Source: Marinobacter sp. THAF197a (GTDB lineage Bacteria; Pseudomonadota; Gammaproteobacteria; Pseudomonadales; Oleiphilaceae). From it: a DNA stretch of 64,000 nt. The notes beneath the pieces are model-generated. The model did no database searches. It worked only from the letters and a program-made list of their open reading frames with translations, and was not told the DNA's origin. The stretch lies in contig NZ_CP045324.1 of assembly GCF_009363275.1 (NCBI RefSeq), positions 4,092,001 through 4,156,000 on the forward strand, read 5' to 3'. This document shows, piece by piece, positions 1 to 9,348 of this stretch (within the stretch, counting starts at the first letter, position 1; the number at the start of each line of letters is the position of its first letter). A program made the translations under genes and the position numbers.

Positions 1-2222
1 GCTACATCGTCCGCTCCAACGGTGAGGATGCGATCCTCCTGGGTGTGGTCATGCGTGCGGGTGAAAATGGCCTGGAATTTGGCGCGCGGCTGCGCGAGTT
101 TGTCAGTACCGAACAGGGCAGGCTGCCGCTGGGAATGTCAATACAGACCCTGACCGATCAGGCGGAAGCCATCACTCAGGCGGTTGATCTTTTTCAGGTC
201 AAGTTTCTGGTTGCGTTGGTCGTGGTGATGGGGGTTAGCATACTGGCGATCGGTCTGCGCGCGGGTTTGGTGGTGGGCATTGCGATTCCTGTGACCCTCG
301 GCCTGACTTTCTTGTTGATGAAAATGGCGGGCATAAACCTGGACCGCATCACCCTGGGTGCGTTGATTATCGCACTGGGTCTGTTAGTGGACGATGCGAT
401 CATCGCCATTGAAATGATGATCGTGAAGATGGAGAGCGGCTGGGACCGGGTACGGGCAGCCAGTCATGCCTGGAGCGTAACCGCCGCGCCCATGCTGTTC
501 GGTACGCTGGTGACGGTGGCCGGATTTGTCCCCATCGGATTTGCCCAGTCCGGAGTGGGAGAATACACCGGCAACATCTTCTGGGTGCTGGCTTTTTCGT
601 TGTTGATTTCCTGGGTGGTGGCGGTAACTTTTACGCCTTATTTGGGCGTCAAGCTCTTGCCCGATTACACCGGGCATATGGGCCAGGACCTTTACCAAAG
701 CGCGTTTTATCAGCGGTTGCGTGGGGTGATCACAGCGTGTGTTCAGTACCGGAAAACCGTCGTTTTTATCACAGTGGGTTTGCTGGCGATCAGTGCTTTC
801 GGGATGGCAACCCAGGTGCAGAAGCAATTTTTTCCCAGTTCTGATCGCCCCGAAGTTCTGATCAGTGTCTACGCTCCGCAGGGGAGCGCTATTGCCACCA
901 CGGATCAAAGTGTCAGACGCCTGGAAGCGATTCTGATGGACATGCCGGAGGTGAAAAGCCTTTCCGCTTACATCGGTGCCGGTGCGCCCCGATTCTTCGT
1001 ATCGGCCAACCCCGAGCAGCCGGACCCGGCATTTGCCAAGTTGATTGCCATTGGGCAGGACGTTAAAGGGCGCGATCGCATCATCTCGGCGCTGGAAACC
1101 AGAATCGCGGCGGGTGAATTTCCGGAGGCACGAGTGCGGGTGACGCGTTTGCTGTACGGTCCCCCGGTGGTCTGGCCGGTCAGTTTTCGTGTGCTGGGTC
1201 CGGAATCCGATCAACTCAGAGAGATCGCGCACCAGATCCGCACTCTCATGACCGGGCATCCGAACATCGTCATGCCGCATCTCGAATGGGATGAGCGTGT
1301 GCCCACTCTCTATCTTGATATGGATCCGGAAAATCTGGGTTGGATGGGCCTGACTCCGGCAGAGGTTGCCCGGCAACTGCAGTTCCAACTCCGCGGAGTG
1401 GCCGTCACCGAACTGCGCCAGGGCATAAGGAGCGTTCAACTGGTGGCGCGTAATGCACGTGGCGAAGTGATCATGCCGGAAGATCTTGAGATCAAAACCC
1501 GCGACGGCCGCAAACTTTCCGTACAGCAACTGGGCAAGTGGCAGGTTCGTTACGAGGACCCCGTCATAAAGCGTTACAACCGTGACCCCTTCCTGGCCGT
1601 TCAGGCCGATGTAGAAGGTGCCCAGCCACCGGATGTCACCAAGGAGATATGGAGTGCGATGACGGGCCTGCGCGAACAGTTGTCGGAGGGTTACCGTATT
1701 GAAATCGGCGGTACGGTGGAACAATCAGCCAAAGCCAATGCTTCAATCCAGACATTACAACCGGTGATGTTGGCGTTGATGCTGATCTTTATCATGCTTC
1801 AGATGCGTTCCTTTATCGGCACATTGACTGTTCTTGCCACCGCGCCACTGGGGCTGATTGGGGCTGTGCTGGCTTTGCTGCTGTTTAATCAACCCTTTGG
1901 CTTTACCGCGCTGCTGGGGCTGATTGGCCTGGGCGGCATCCTGATGCGAAATACCATGATTCTGACGCAGCAGGTGCAGGACAACTTCAAAGCAGGAATG
2001 GCTGCCCGGGAAGCCGTTGTCGAAGCGGCAGTCCAACGTGCCCGCCCCGTGGTACTCACCGCCCTGGCGGCCGTTCTGGCGTTTGTACCTCTGACCTTTG
2101 ACCTGTTCTGGGGGCCGCTGGCTTATGTCCTTATCGGTGGCGTGGCGGTCGGCACTCTGATCACGCTATTGTTTGTGCCGGCGCTTTATGCCCTTTGGTT
2201 TCGATTAAAGAACGAACGCTGA
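1..2222 (+). CDS. RND-family efflux pump inner-membrane subunit, 3' part (5' end outside window)
   Basis: This is the C-terminal ~740 residues of a resistance-nodulation-division transporter, a proton-driven inner-membrane pump that normally exports drugs or metals through a periplasmic adaptor and an outer-membrane channel. The frame is open from base 3, so the start lies upstream of the window. Visible features are the hydrophobic block with LGLLVDDAIIAIE (the RND TM4 region with paired acidic residues), a large periplasmic loop, and a second TM block with GLIGLGGILMRNTMIL. It ends at a TGA just before the accessory island. The subfamily (drug or metal) cannot be decided from this part alone. 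The adaptor gene is presumably upstream, as is usual for these operons. Confidence 0.92.
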   Translation, partial: YIVRSNGEDAILLGVVMRAGENGLEFGARLREFVSTEQGRLPLGMSIQTLTDQAEAITQAVDLFQVKFLVALVVVMGVSILAIGLRAGLVVGIAIPVTLGLTFLLMKMAGINLDRITLGALIIALGLLVDDAIIAIEMMIVKMESGWDRVRAASHAWSVTAAPMLFGTLVTVAGFVPIGFAQSGVGEYTGNIFWVLAFSLLISWVVAVTFTPYLGVKLLPDYTGHMGQDLYQSAFYQRLRGVITACVQYRKTVVFITVGLLAISAFGMATQVQKQFFPSSDRPEVLISVYAPQGSAIATTDQSVRRLEAILMDMPEVKSLSAYIGAGAPRFFVSANPEQPDPAFAKLIAIGQDVKGRDRIISALETRIAAGEFPEARVRVTRLLYGPPVVWPVSFRVLGPESDQLREIAHQIRTLMTGHPNIVMPHLEWDERVPTLYLDMDPENLGWMGLTPAEVARQLQFQLRGVAVTELRQGIRSVQLVARNARGEVIMPEDLEIKTRDGRKLSVQQLGKWQVRYEDPVIKRYNRDPFLAVQADVEGAQPPDVTKEIWSAMTGLREQLSEGYRIEIGGTVEQSAKANASIQTLQPVMLALMLIFIMLQMRSFIGTLTVLATAPLGLIGAVLALLLFNQPFGFTALLGLIGLGGILMRNTMILTQQVQDNFKAGMAAREAVVEAAVQRARPVVLTALAAVLAFVPLTFDLFWGPLAYVLIGGVAVGTLITLLFVPALYALWFRLKNER

Positions 2223-2491
2223 GATTAGATCGGCCCCACAGTTTAGACTGGTTCAGGCATCCCAAAGCTAGCTGAAACCCCTGACCTGCACCCAGCTTCC
2301 TTTCCATGTGATCGTCTGGCGTCCGTGATTTGCTCCATCAATTAGGCTGTATGAAGCATAAGTGATTTGCTCGTCGGCCCTGAGCGGAGGCTAACTTGAA
2401 TGTCCGCTTTTGTTTAATACCGTCATTGGAAGCGGGGTAGAGCTCGACTTTAAATGGCAAATTGGCAGTTTGGCGGCTGGGGAGACTAATC

Positions 2492-2935
2492 CTAAATCCC
2501 GAGACGAGTGCGAACGGCCGACCAGTCTGGGTAAGCGCTACTGCCAAATTGGATTAGTTCCCCCCTGAAAAGATCCTGGCCCTTGCCCTCAGAATTGTCG
2601 TCTATCAAAAAGTCTCCCCTCAAAAGCCCCTTATGAGGGGAGAGAATCAACTTTTCACAAAAGTCGTATCCGAGGTAGGTTTCTACCCATTCACGTTTTT
2701 CAGCATAACTGAAAGGGTTTCTTGTACTTGGGGCAGAGAGGATGAAAGGATCGTATTCATCCGAATCAATCAGGTCCTTTACTGTTTCGATTGCACCCTC
2801 AATTGGTTTGAGATTGGCGAAAAATCGATATTGTGACTGCGGGTACCGGATGGCCGGATTCATCCTTACGGCGTTTAAAAAAGCGTCTTTGAAGTCGCAC
2901 AAAGTATCGTCCATATCGATATACACAATCCTCAT
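2492..2935 (-). CDS. HAD-family 5'(3')-deoxyribonucleotidase-like protein
   Basis: The 147-aa protein opens with the HAD nucleophile motif DMDDTLCDF (residues 7-15), where the first Asp is the nucleophile and the second the acid/base. Later come a Ser in ILSAPS, Lys residues and the metal-binding pair in FLIDDN (about residue 110). Length and motifs fit the 5'(3')-deoxyribonucleotidase (NT5C) branch, which dephosphorylates nucleoside monophosphates in the cytoplasm. The ATG at 2935 has a good GGAGG ribosome binding site. It lies at the left edge of the accessory island, directly downstream of a decayed metallophosphoesterase. The substrate is inferred from family only. A nucleotide-depleting role in defence is possible but unproven. 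Confidence 0.75.
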   Translation of the reverse strand: MRIVYIDMDDTLCDFKDAFLNAVRMNPAIRYPQSQYRFFANLKPIEGAIETVKDLIDSDEYDPFILSAPSTRNPFSYAEKREWVETYLGYDFCEKLILSPHKGLLRGDFLIDDNSEGKGQDLFRGELIQFGSSAYPDWSAVRTRLGI

Positions 2936-2972
2936 CGGTGCCTCCGTTGAATCTTTGGTCTATTCACGATAT

Positions 2973-3352
2973 CTAATCCTTAAGCGGATGAGTCACAAGC
3001 ACGTCAGTATCCTCCGGGACAAGCCTTAGGCGCCCCACCTCTCGCCTTCTTTCGCGTTGAAGCTCATCCACCGGAAGCCCGGCTGCCTGGGAAAGCCATA
3101 GCACTTCAAACCACCAATCATTGCCTCTTTCCCTTGGAGGTGGGTGATTTCGCTTTTCCCACACACTTCCCCGAGACCAATCGGGGCAGCGAACAAAACA
3201 GTGTTCGTGATTACCAGCGATGAGAATTTTGTCCTTGTTCGGCTGGGAGCCTGATCCGGTGTAATCTTCCGTGTGCACAAGGACATCCTCGTCCGGGAGC
3301 GGCAGCATCTTCTCATGCAACCTGTGAGTGTCGGATATACACACAAGTCTCA
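2973..3352 (-). pseudogene. Metallophosphoesterase, frameshifted and truncated
   Basis: The first frame starts with VRLVCISDTHRLHEK, the typical N-terminus of a calcineurin-like metallophosphoesterase (D-x-H metal motif), and keeps ILIAGNHEH (the GNH motif). The sequence between these motifs is shorter than usual, and the D-motif has become HTEDYTG where the family normally has HAGDF. After about residue 80 the homology moves to another frame (EITHLQG...GLKCYGFPRQPGF, ending at the TAA near 3028). It then returns to the first frame as LVPEDTDVLVTHP, which stops where the family would continue with the GPP motif. At least two frameshifts, an internal deletion and a lost C-terminus indicate an inactive gene. 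Confidence 0.72.
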
Positions 3353-3355
3353 CCG

Positions 3356-3643
3356 CTACTCCCAAGGACAGTCTGGACTGCCCCACTCTTGGCCCACGGG
3401 TCCCCCGACCGCACCTTGTAGCTTTCTCTTTTTGATCCAGTCGATCGCGATCTTGTCCATATTTTCAGATGGAATTTCAACAACAAGCAGATCCCAGGAT
3501 TTACCTTTGAAAGACTCTTTTTCGACTCGAAACTCCTTTGGATCATTCAGTTCTAGAAAAACTGACTTTGGTTGCGCGCTGAGCAGCTCCTGATAATACA
3601 AGTGGTAATTCGGGCCGCTGGAAATTGAAGCTTTTGTACTCAT
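3356..3643 (-). CDS. Hypothetical protein, 95 aa
   Basis: This open frame starts at ATG 3643 and stops just upstream of the decayed metallophosphoesterase. The protein is soluble and mixed alpha/beta in appearance (YYQELLSAQPKSVFLELNDP, then WDLLVVEIPSENMDKIAIDWIKKRK). I recognise no family. The C-terminal stretch (GAVGGPVGQEWGSPDCPWE) looks unnatural and may be read-through past a frameshift, so the gene may itself be broken. The ribosome binding site is weak. Confidence 0.35.
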   Translation of the reverse strand: MSTKASISSGPNYHLYYQELLSAQPKSVFLELNDPKEFRVEKESFKGKSWDLLVVEIPSENMDKIAIDWIKKRKLQGAVGGPVGQEWGSPDCPWE

Positions 3644-3882
3644 GTATTGGCTCTCTGGTCGTCAATGCTCGCAAAAAGTTCTACGCGTTCACGATATTCC
3701 ATAATGGAAATTAAATTACTAATTATTTCAGTGCTTTACGTAATATTCAGTGTATGCAAGCATTGTGGAATACGCCAGTCGAGAGTTGGAAAAAGTTTGG
3801 GTTCCCTGGCACAGGGGCATGCAAGGGATGCGGAGCTCGACCCCAATGATCTCGACAAACGCCACAGAATGAGGCTTCAATC

Positions 3883-4320
3883 ATGAATAGACAAAAACAG
3901 AAAACGCTTCTTTGCCTAGATCTCGAAGGGACCCTAATAAGCAATGCAATCTCTCAAATTCCACGGCCAGGTCTCTACCCGTTTCTTGAGGCCGTATCAG
4001 AAGCCTGTGATCTGATGTTGTACACATCGGTTAGCTCAGAGCGAGTCAATGTGATTCGGAACCTGTTGGTCGAGGAAGGAGTCGCGCCAGTTTGGTTCCC
4101 CGACCTAGCTGTCCTCCATCCCACCGGCACAATAAAGGACAAAGCCCGCTGCGGGCGATCTGACGCTCTGTTGCTGGATGATCAGGCTGCCGTTATTGCT
4201 CCTGGCGAGGAGTATTGGTGGGTTCCAATTGCAGAGTATCTGCCGCCTTACTCAGACTATGATTATGAGCTCGTTAAAGCTCTCGCCACCATCAAGTCCC
4301 GACTCAATGAGTCAGATTGA
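3883..4320 (+). CDS. HAD-superfamily phosphatase-like protein (NIF/FCP type)
   Basis: The 145-aa protein begins with LLCLDLEGTLI (residues 9-19), the HAD motif I D-x-E/D-G-T. It continues with LMLYTSVSSER (motif II-like Thr/Ser after a hydrophobic strand) and ALLLDDQAAVI (the acidic motif IV). This layout resembles the compact NIF/FCP-like phosphatases. Motif I has Glu instead of the usual second Asp, which could reduce or change catalysis. A GAGG ribosome binding site precedes ATG 3883. It is transcribed toward the large nuclease/NTPase gene at 4532, with about 210 bases between them. The substrate is unknown. Confidence 0.6.
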   Translation: MNRQKQKTLLCLDLEGTLISNAISQIPRPGLYPFLEAVSEACDLMLYTSVSSERVNVIRNLLVEEGVAPVWFPDLAVLHPTGTIKDKARCGRSDALLLDDQAAVIAPGEEYWWVPIAEYLPPYSDYDYELVKALATIKSRLNESD

Positions 4321-4531
4321 AAACGGAACTAGGTCGGAGGCAGCCCCTAGAAAGTGGCCGGTCGGTGACGTCGCTCAAGCGAACATTCAGGTCGACCAAC
4401 ACGCATTCATGAAGGTGTTTGAAGGTAAGACCTTTCACAATAAGCACTCCAACAGGCACACTTCATCAGATTGTATGAGTTAGATGGTTATCTCCGGGCG
4501 AAACCGCTGGGGAGTATGCTGAGGTGAGTGC

Positions 4532-7500
4532 GTGGCAATTTTCGACATAGAGAAAGATGATCTACTCCGACTGACCGAAACTCAGCTCGAAGAGTTAGTT
4601 GCTCGCCTAGCCGAGGCGGAAGTCGCGGCACATGGCCATAGCCCCGCATGGGTAAGTTGGTCAGGTTCCATAAATGCGCCTGACGAAGGAATTGATATTC
4701 ATGTTCAGATCCCCGTCGGTTCGCTGAACACCGGTTTTCTTGAAAAGGCCGACACGATCCTACAAGCCAAGAAGCATTCGATGTCCAAGGCCTCGATCAC
4801 TAATGAGATGGCAGCCGACGGCGAACTGTCACCGACAATCTCAAGCCAAGCGGCAAAGGGCGGAAGCTACATTATCGTCAGTTTGGGTGATGATTGTTCC
4901 CCTCCCATGCTGAAAGATCGCCTAAAAGCTATGCGGGATGCCGTTAAGGATGATCCCGACAGTGGCAATATTCACCTGAACTTTTACGACCGATCAAAGC
5001 TGCTTCAGTGGTTGCGACAGCATCCTTCTATCATGCTATGGGCAAAAGGAAAGCTCGGCCAGGGATACTCCGGTTGGCAGCCCTATGGCGCTTGGAGCAA
5101 TCCACCACATGATGTCGTTGACAACCTGATTTGTGCTCCTGGCGTGACGGTCACATTACCATCAGAACAGGGTCAGAAGTTAAGTATTGAAGACGCAATC
5201 GATCCGATGCGGGACCTGATTCGATCTACCAAGAAGGCCGTTCGTATCACAGGCTTATCCGGGGTCGGGAAGACGAGGATCGTGCAGGCACTCTTCGATG
5301 AGAGTATTGGTTCAGACGCTCTCGATAGGACTATTGCCGTCTACGTCGATACGGGTGCTGATCCGGATCCTTCTGCGGCAGCTGTTCTGGACAGGCTAGT
5401 TAATGAGGGCCGAAGTGCCATCATCATTCTCGATAATTGCCCATCAGAATTGCACTCTTCACTGGCCAGCAAAGTATCAGCCGCAACCAGCGATGTGAGC
5501 CTCATTACCGTTGAGTACGACATCAGGGACGACAAGCCTCAGACAACCGAGGTAATCCACATTGAGGCAGTCGGACCGGATGTGGCTGAGCAACTTCTGA
5601 TCCGGCGCTTTCCCGATATCGGTCAGATCAACGCCCGCCGGATAGCAGAGTTTGCTGACGGGAATGCCAGGGTATCTCTGGCAATTGCAGAGAGAGTTGA
5701 GCAAGGTGAGGGATTAGCTCAGCTTTCAGACACGCAGTTGTTTAACCGTTTGTTTGAGCAGCGTAATCATCCGGACGCAAATCTTCGGGAACAGGCTGAA
5801 ATACTGTCTCTGGTATATTCGTTCTCGGTCTCAACCCTTAAGGATGGTTACAACGAATTGGAAGTACTGGGTTCGATCTCGGGGTATTCCCAGCTTCAAT
5901 TGTTTCGATCCGTCAAAATTCTGTTGGACCGCCATGTTGTGCAGAAGAGGGGGCACTGGCGAGCCATCCTGCCCCATGCCATTGCAAACAAGCTGGCAGC
6001 ATCGGCACTGGAAAGCATCCCTGTTGATCAACTCAGGGCGACCTTTGAAGCCACCGGCCGTGAACGCTTATTAATGTCGTTCGCACACAGGCTGGGGCTA
6101 TTGCACGATCACCCCGTTGCGAAAGAAATCGTCGAGGCTTGGCTCCAGCCAAATGGGCTGCTGGGGGGGATATTAGAGCTAGACGGTATGGCAGGACGAA
6201 TGCTGGACTATATCAGCCCAGTTTCGCCTGAAGTACTGCTCAATAGGATTGAAACAGAACTTAGAGCGCCTGACTTCGAGGGTATGAAACCGGGCGATCT
6301 ACAGCGGACAACCATTCTCAGGCTTTTGCAGCTGCTGGCATACGAAGCTAGCGCATTCGATCGTTGCGTACGGCTGCTTATACGAGTGGCAGACTATGAA
6401 GATGAGAACAACAATTATGACGCGGTTCGGGACAAGATCACGCAGCTTTTCCAAGCGTACCTGTCTCGCACACATGCCTCTCTGGATCAGCGTATAGCGG
6501 TCATGAACGAATGCCTCTCGTCAGACTTGGCTGGACGCAGGTCGCTGGGCTTCCAAATGCTTTCGACTGCCTTGAGTGGGCCGCCTTGGACAGGATATGG
6601 GGTGAACGAGTTTGGTGCACGCCCGAGAGACTTTGGTTTCCACCCCAACCACGATGAACTTGTGGAGTGGCTCAGTGCCTTTATCGACATTGCGGCACAA
6701 CTAGGAACCTCTGGCGATCCCGATCTTGAAGGACCCGCACGGCAGACCCTCGCAAACGTGTTTCGAGGGATATGGCACCACAAAGCGATCAGGGGCAAAC
6801 TCGTCGATTCTGCTAGAAAGCTAAATTCCCATTACCCTTGGGTCGAGGGCTGGAAAGCCGTCCGATCGACGATCTACTTTGACCACACCAAGCGCAAAGG
6901 CAAGGGTGATTTCGAGCCGCTGCCAGATAACCTCGCTGCATTGGAGAGAGAGCTGGAACCCGTTGACTTGGTTCCGACAATAATGACATATGTGCTCGGC
7001 AAGGGGCACGAGTACTGGGCGCTAGACGCCGACTTTGATCATCAGGACACCAAAAAGTATCGCGAATCTAGGAAGCGACTTGACGCCAAGGCACTCCAAT
7101 TAGGGGAAGACTTCGCAGCATCAGACTATGAGCTCGACGAGTTAGGTCCCAATCTGTTCTCCAGCGATGGGATGCCCTATCGCACCACATTCGGGATGGG
7201 GTTAGCGAAGGGATGCCATGACCTGCGAGCTGGTTGGCAGCAACTCCTCAATCAACTGGAGCAGCAGACCGAAAGCGGCAAGGACTTTGCGGTCTTTGCC
7301 GGCTTCATCGAACAAGTTCACTCTGATGAACCAGCACTAGCACAGGAGCTGCTTGACCAGTGCGCGCAGCATTCTCAGCTTAGAAACGTATTGGTCGGAT
7401 TGCATCCCCGGTGGAAGTTCACAGAAACAGACTTGGATCGCTGTGTGGCGCTTCTCGATGATCCTGTTGTTTACCCGCGAATGTATGGCCCAATCATCTG

Positions 7501-8383
7501 GCGGGACGAGTATGCTCACTTGCCCGAAAGCCGTGTTCTTGATCTTGCTCAGCGACTACTATGTCAACCGAACGGTGATGACGTGGTCTTGGAGGCCTTG
7601 AGCATGAAGCTACCAGACAGCAAGGGAGCGGCTGATACGCTCGGATCGGCCCTTAGACGGGTCGGTTTGAAAGCAGCGATTCAGAGACTCCAAGGAGATC
7701 ACCGTGACGCTGGCGGATCCATGGACTACAACATGGAGCGCGTCGTCAGCTCTGCGTTGCGCTTTGACGGGATTGAGGCCGAAAAACTGGAATGGTTGGA
7801 CACTATCGTTGCGGTCATTGATGAGCACTATGGCTGCATTCATGCATTCGAAAGTGCTATCGCGACGACTATCGCATTGATGCCAGAGGCGCTTCTCAAT
7901 CGCCTCTTCGAGGGCACCGAAACACAACAACATCGACGACTATTCTTTCTTCAAGATGGAGGCTTGCGCCAGTCACCTCTTACCCAAACCGATGTGGATG
8001 TTTTGATTGAATGGTGCCGTACTAAAAACGATAACAGCGTCTGGGCATCTATAGGGGCGGGTATCAATCTTTGGTCAACGAATGACGGTGAGGAGGGCGT
8101 GGTTACCATTTCGGAATCAGCGATCAGGTTCCTGGAGGCCTCTCCTAGGCCAGACGCAGTTCTGGAGGCATTCGCCGAGCGTGTTACTCCATCATCTTGG
8201 TCTGGTAGCCGAGCCAACGTGATGCAACCTCGAGCGGATGCCATTGGTGGGTTGGTCCAACACGAGCGCCCCGAAATCTCTCAGGCTGCTATATCAGTTT
8301 CCGCGAAACTGGCTAAGTTGATCGAGTCCGAAAGAGAACGTGAACAGCGGGAGGATGAGAAACGGGAGCAACGGTTTGAGTGA
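4532..8383 (+). CDS. Mrr-like nuclease / P-loop NTPase fusion, STAND-type anti-phage candidate
   Basis: This is a 1283-aa three-part protein. Residues ~1-170 look like a PD-(D/E)xK nuclease of the Mrr type: the conserved Asp is in GIDIHVQIP (D55) and the Q-x-K pair in ILQAKKHS (Q78, K80). A P-loop NTPase follows, with Walker A GLSGVGKTRI (241-250) and a Walker B-like strand IIILDN (~297-302). The remaining ~800 residues are helical, without transmembrane segments, and end in a charged coiled coil rich in E and R. N-terminal nuclease, STAND-like NTPase and long C-terminal sensor is the layout of Avs-type defence proteins, in which ligand binding drives oligomerisation and nuclease activation. 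The start is GTG 4532. Assignment to a named Avs type is not possible without a structural search. Confidence 0.65.
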   Translation: MAIFDIEKDDLLRLTETQLEELVARLAEAEVAAHGHSPAWVSWSGSINAPDEGIDIHVQIPVGSLNTGFLEKADTILQAKKHSMSKASITNEMAADGELSPTISSQAAKGGSYIIVSLGDDCSPPMLKDRLKAMRDAVKDDPDSGNIHLNFYDRSKLLQWLRQHPSIMLWAKGKLGQGYSGWQPYGAWSNPPHDVVDNLICAPGVTVTLPSEQGQKLSIEDAIDPMRDLIRSTKKAVRITGLSGVGKTRIVQALFDESIGSDALDRTIAVYVDTGADPDPSAAAVLDRLVNEGRSAIIILDNCPSELHSSLASKVSAATSDVSLITVEYDIRDDKPQTTEVIHIEAVGPDVAEQLLIRRFPDIGQINARRIAEFADGNARVSLAIAERVEQGEGLAQLSDTQLFNRLFEQRNHPDANLREQAEILSLVYSFSVSTLKDGYNELEVLGSISGYSQLQLFRSVKILLDRHVVQKRGHWRAILPHAIANKLAASALESIPVDQLRATFEATGRERLLMSFAHRLGLLHDHPVAKEIVEAWLQPNGLLGGILELDGMAGRMLDYISPVSPEVLLNRIETELRAPDFEGMKPGDLQRTTILRLLQLLAYEASAFDRCVRLLIRVADYEDENNNYDAVRDKITQLFQAYLSRTHASLDQRIAVMNECLSSDLAGRRSLGFQMLSTALSGPPWTGYGVNEFGARPRDFGFHPNHDELVEWLSAFIDIAAQLGTSGDPDLEGPARQTLANVFRGIWHHKAIRGKLVDSARKLNSHYPWVEGWKAVRSTIYFDHTKRKGKGDFEPLPDNLAALERELEPVDLVPTIMTYVLGKGHEYWALDADFDHQDTKKYRESRKRLDAKALQLGEDFAASDYELDELGPNLFSSDGMPYRTTFGMGLAKGCHDLRAGWQQLLNQLEQQTESGKDFAVFAGFIEQVHSDEPALAQELLDQCAQHSQLRNVLVGLHPRWKFTETDLDRCVALLDDPVVYPRMYGPIIWRDEYAHLPESRVLDLAQRLLCQPNGDDVVLEALSMKLPDSKGAADTLGSALRRVGLKAAIQRLQGDHRDAGGSMDYNMERVVSSALRFDGIEAEKLEWLDTIVAVIDEHYGCIHAFESAIATTIALMPEALLNRLFEGTETQQHRRLFFLQDGGLRQSPLTQTDVDVLIEWCRTKNDNSVWASIGAGINLWSTNDGEEGVVTISESAIRFLEASPRPDAVLEAFAERVTPSSWSGSRANVMQPRADAIGGLVQHERPEISQAAISVSAKLAKLIESEREREQREDEKREQRFE

Positions 8384-8505
8384 CCGTAAGGGAACATCAA
8401 CTCCAACACCCGGCTACGTGACCTGGGCCGCGCGAAATTGAACCCTCAACAGCACAAACCACAGTTACCATACGGCATTGTTGATCAACTCCCGACGCAG
8501 CAAAC

Positions 8506-9348
8506 TCAACCCTGCGTGATCGGGCAAAGAGTCAGTTCGAAGCCTTTCGCGGTCAGGTACTCTTGGGTGAGAGAGAGTCTGTTTTGAAGGATGTGATTTC
8601 GAATGCAGGCAGGCAAGTTATCGGCGAATTCTAGTTGTTTCGCCGATGCAGATTGTAGATGAAATTCCCTCAACTTATTGCCGGACTCGCTTTCACGGAG
8701 TGCTTGCCAGCTTTTCGGTATCAAACATGCGCCGGCCGGATAACGACTAGCCATCATCATACCAGCGGGGTCGAAATCAAAATAGGCGACGACCTGCTCT
8801 CGGGGCAGCGTCCTAAGCCAGCTAACAAGGGCCTTCTGTGAAGATCCATGGCCCTTGTAGATAACAACGGGGTTGCTCATGTCCTCAGGCCATCGGATTC
8901 GACCGGCATCGATTAGCGTCTGCCCATTTTCAACGACGACCACGGTTTCTGCGACGTCGAGTCGATCCAACAAATTTTGGGCCGGTATACTGAGAAAGGC
9001 ACCGCAGGGCACAAACGGGTTTCCACTCACCGGGATAAACCCGCCGGCGGGGCGGGTGAACGTGACCATTGTTTCAAAGACGCCACCGAGGGCCAATTTT
9101 TCATCGCTGGTGCGATCGGCCTGTGTTGCCCGGTCCCGGGGCAGCCCATCCAAAGTAGGATCTACACCGGCTTCCCGGATCACAAACTGCCTAAGCCGTT
9201 CCAGATCTCGGGCCGTAAACTCAATCCGCTTGCCGACGGTTTTCCCTGTTTCTGTCAGCTCTGTTACCCGACGCCACAGGGAGTTATCAGCCACATCCTG
9301 CCGGCGCGAGCTCAAGAACTTATGGATTGCCTCCAGTTCACGACGCAT
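8506..9348 (-). CDS. Toprim-domain nuclease subunit of a Wadjet/Mks-like system (JetD/MksG-like)
   Basis: This is the last gene of the four-gene SMC operon. The 280-aa protein has a winged-helix-like N-terminal half and a C-terminal Toprim-like core. The acidic residue is in TVVVVENGQTL (E140) and the D-x-D pair in AYFDFDPAGMMMA (D191, D193), the residues that bind Mg2+ in Toprim nucleases. In Wadjet and MksBEFG systems the corresponding subunit cleaves circular plasmid DNA held by the SMC ring. The ATG at 9348 lies inside the end of the preceding gene (11-base overlap), so the two are translationally coupled. The family role is well established. The exact subtype is not assigned. Confidence 0.72.
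   Translation of the reverse strand: MRRELEAIHKFLSSRRQDVADNSLWRRVTELTETGKTVGKRIEFTARDLERLRQFVIREAGVDPTLDGLPRDRATQADRTSDEKLALGGVFETMVTFTRPAGGFIPVSGNPFVPCGAFLSIPAQNLLDRLDVAETVVVVENGQTLIDAGRIRWPEDMSNPVVIYKGHGSSQKALVSWLRTLPREQVVAYFDFDPAGMMMASRYPAGACLIPKSWQALRESESGNKLREFHLQSASAKQLEFADNLPACIRNHILQNRLSLTQEYLTAKGFELTLCPITQG

Noticed and set aside
384..1724. A 446-codon frame antisense to the RND pump
   Set aside because: Same reason: the RND frame on the other strand is clear, and the antisense product has no family resemblance.
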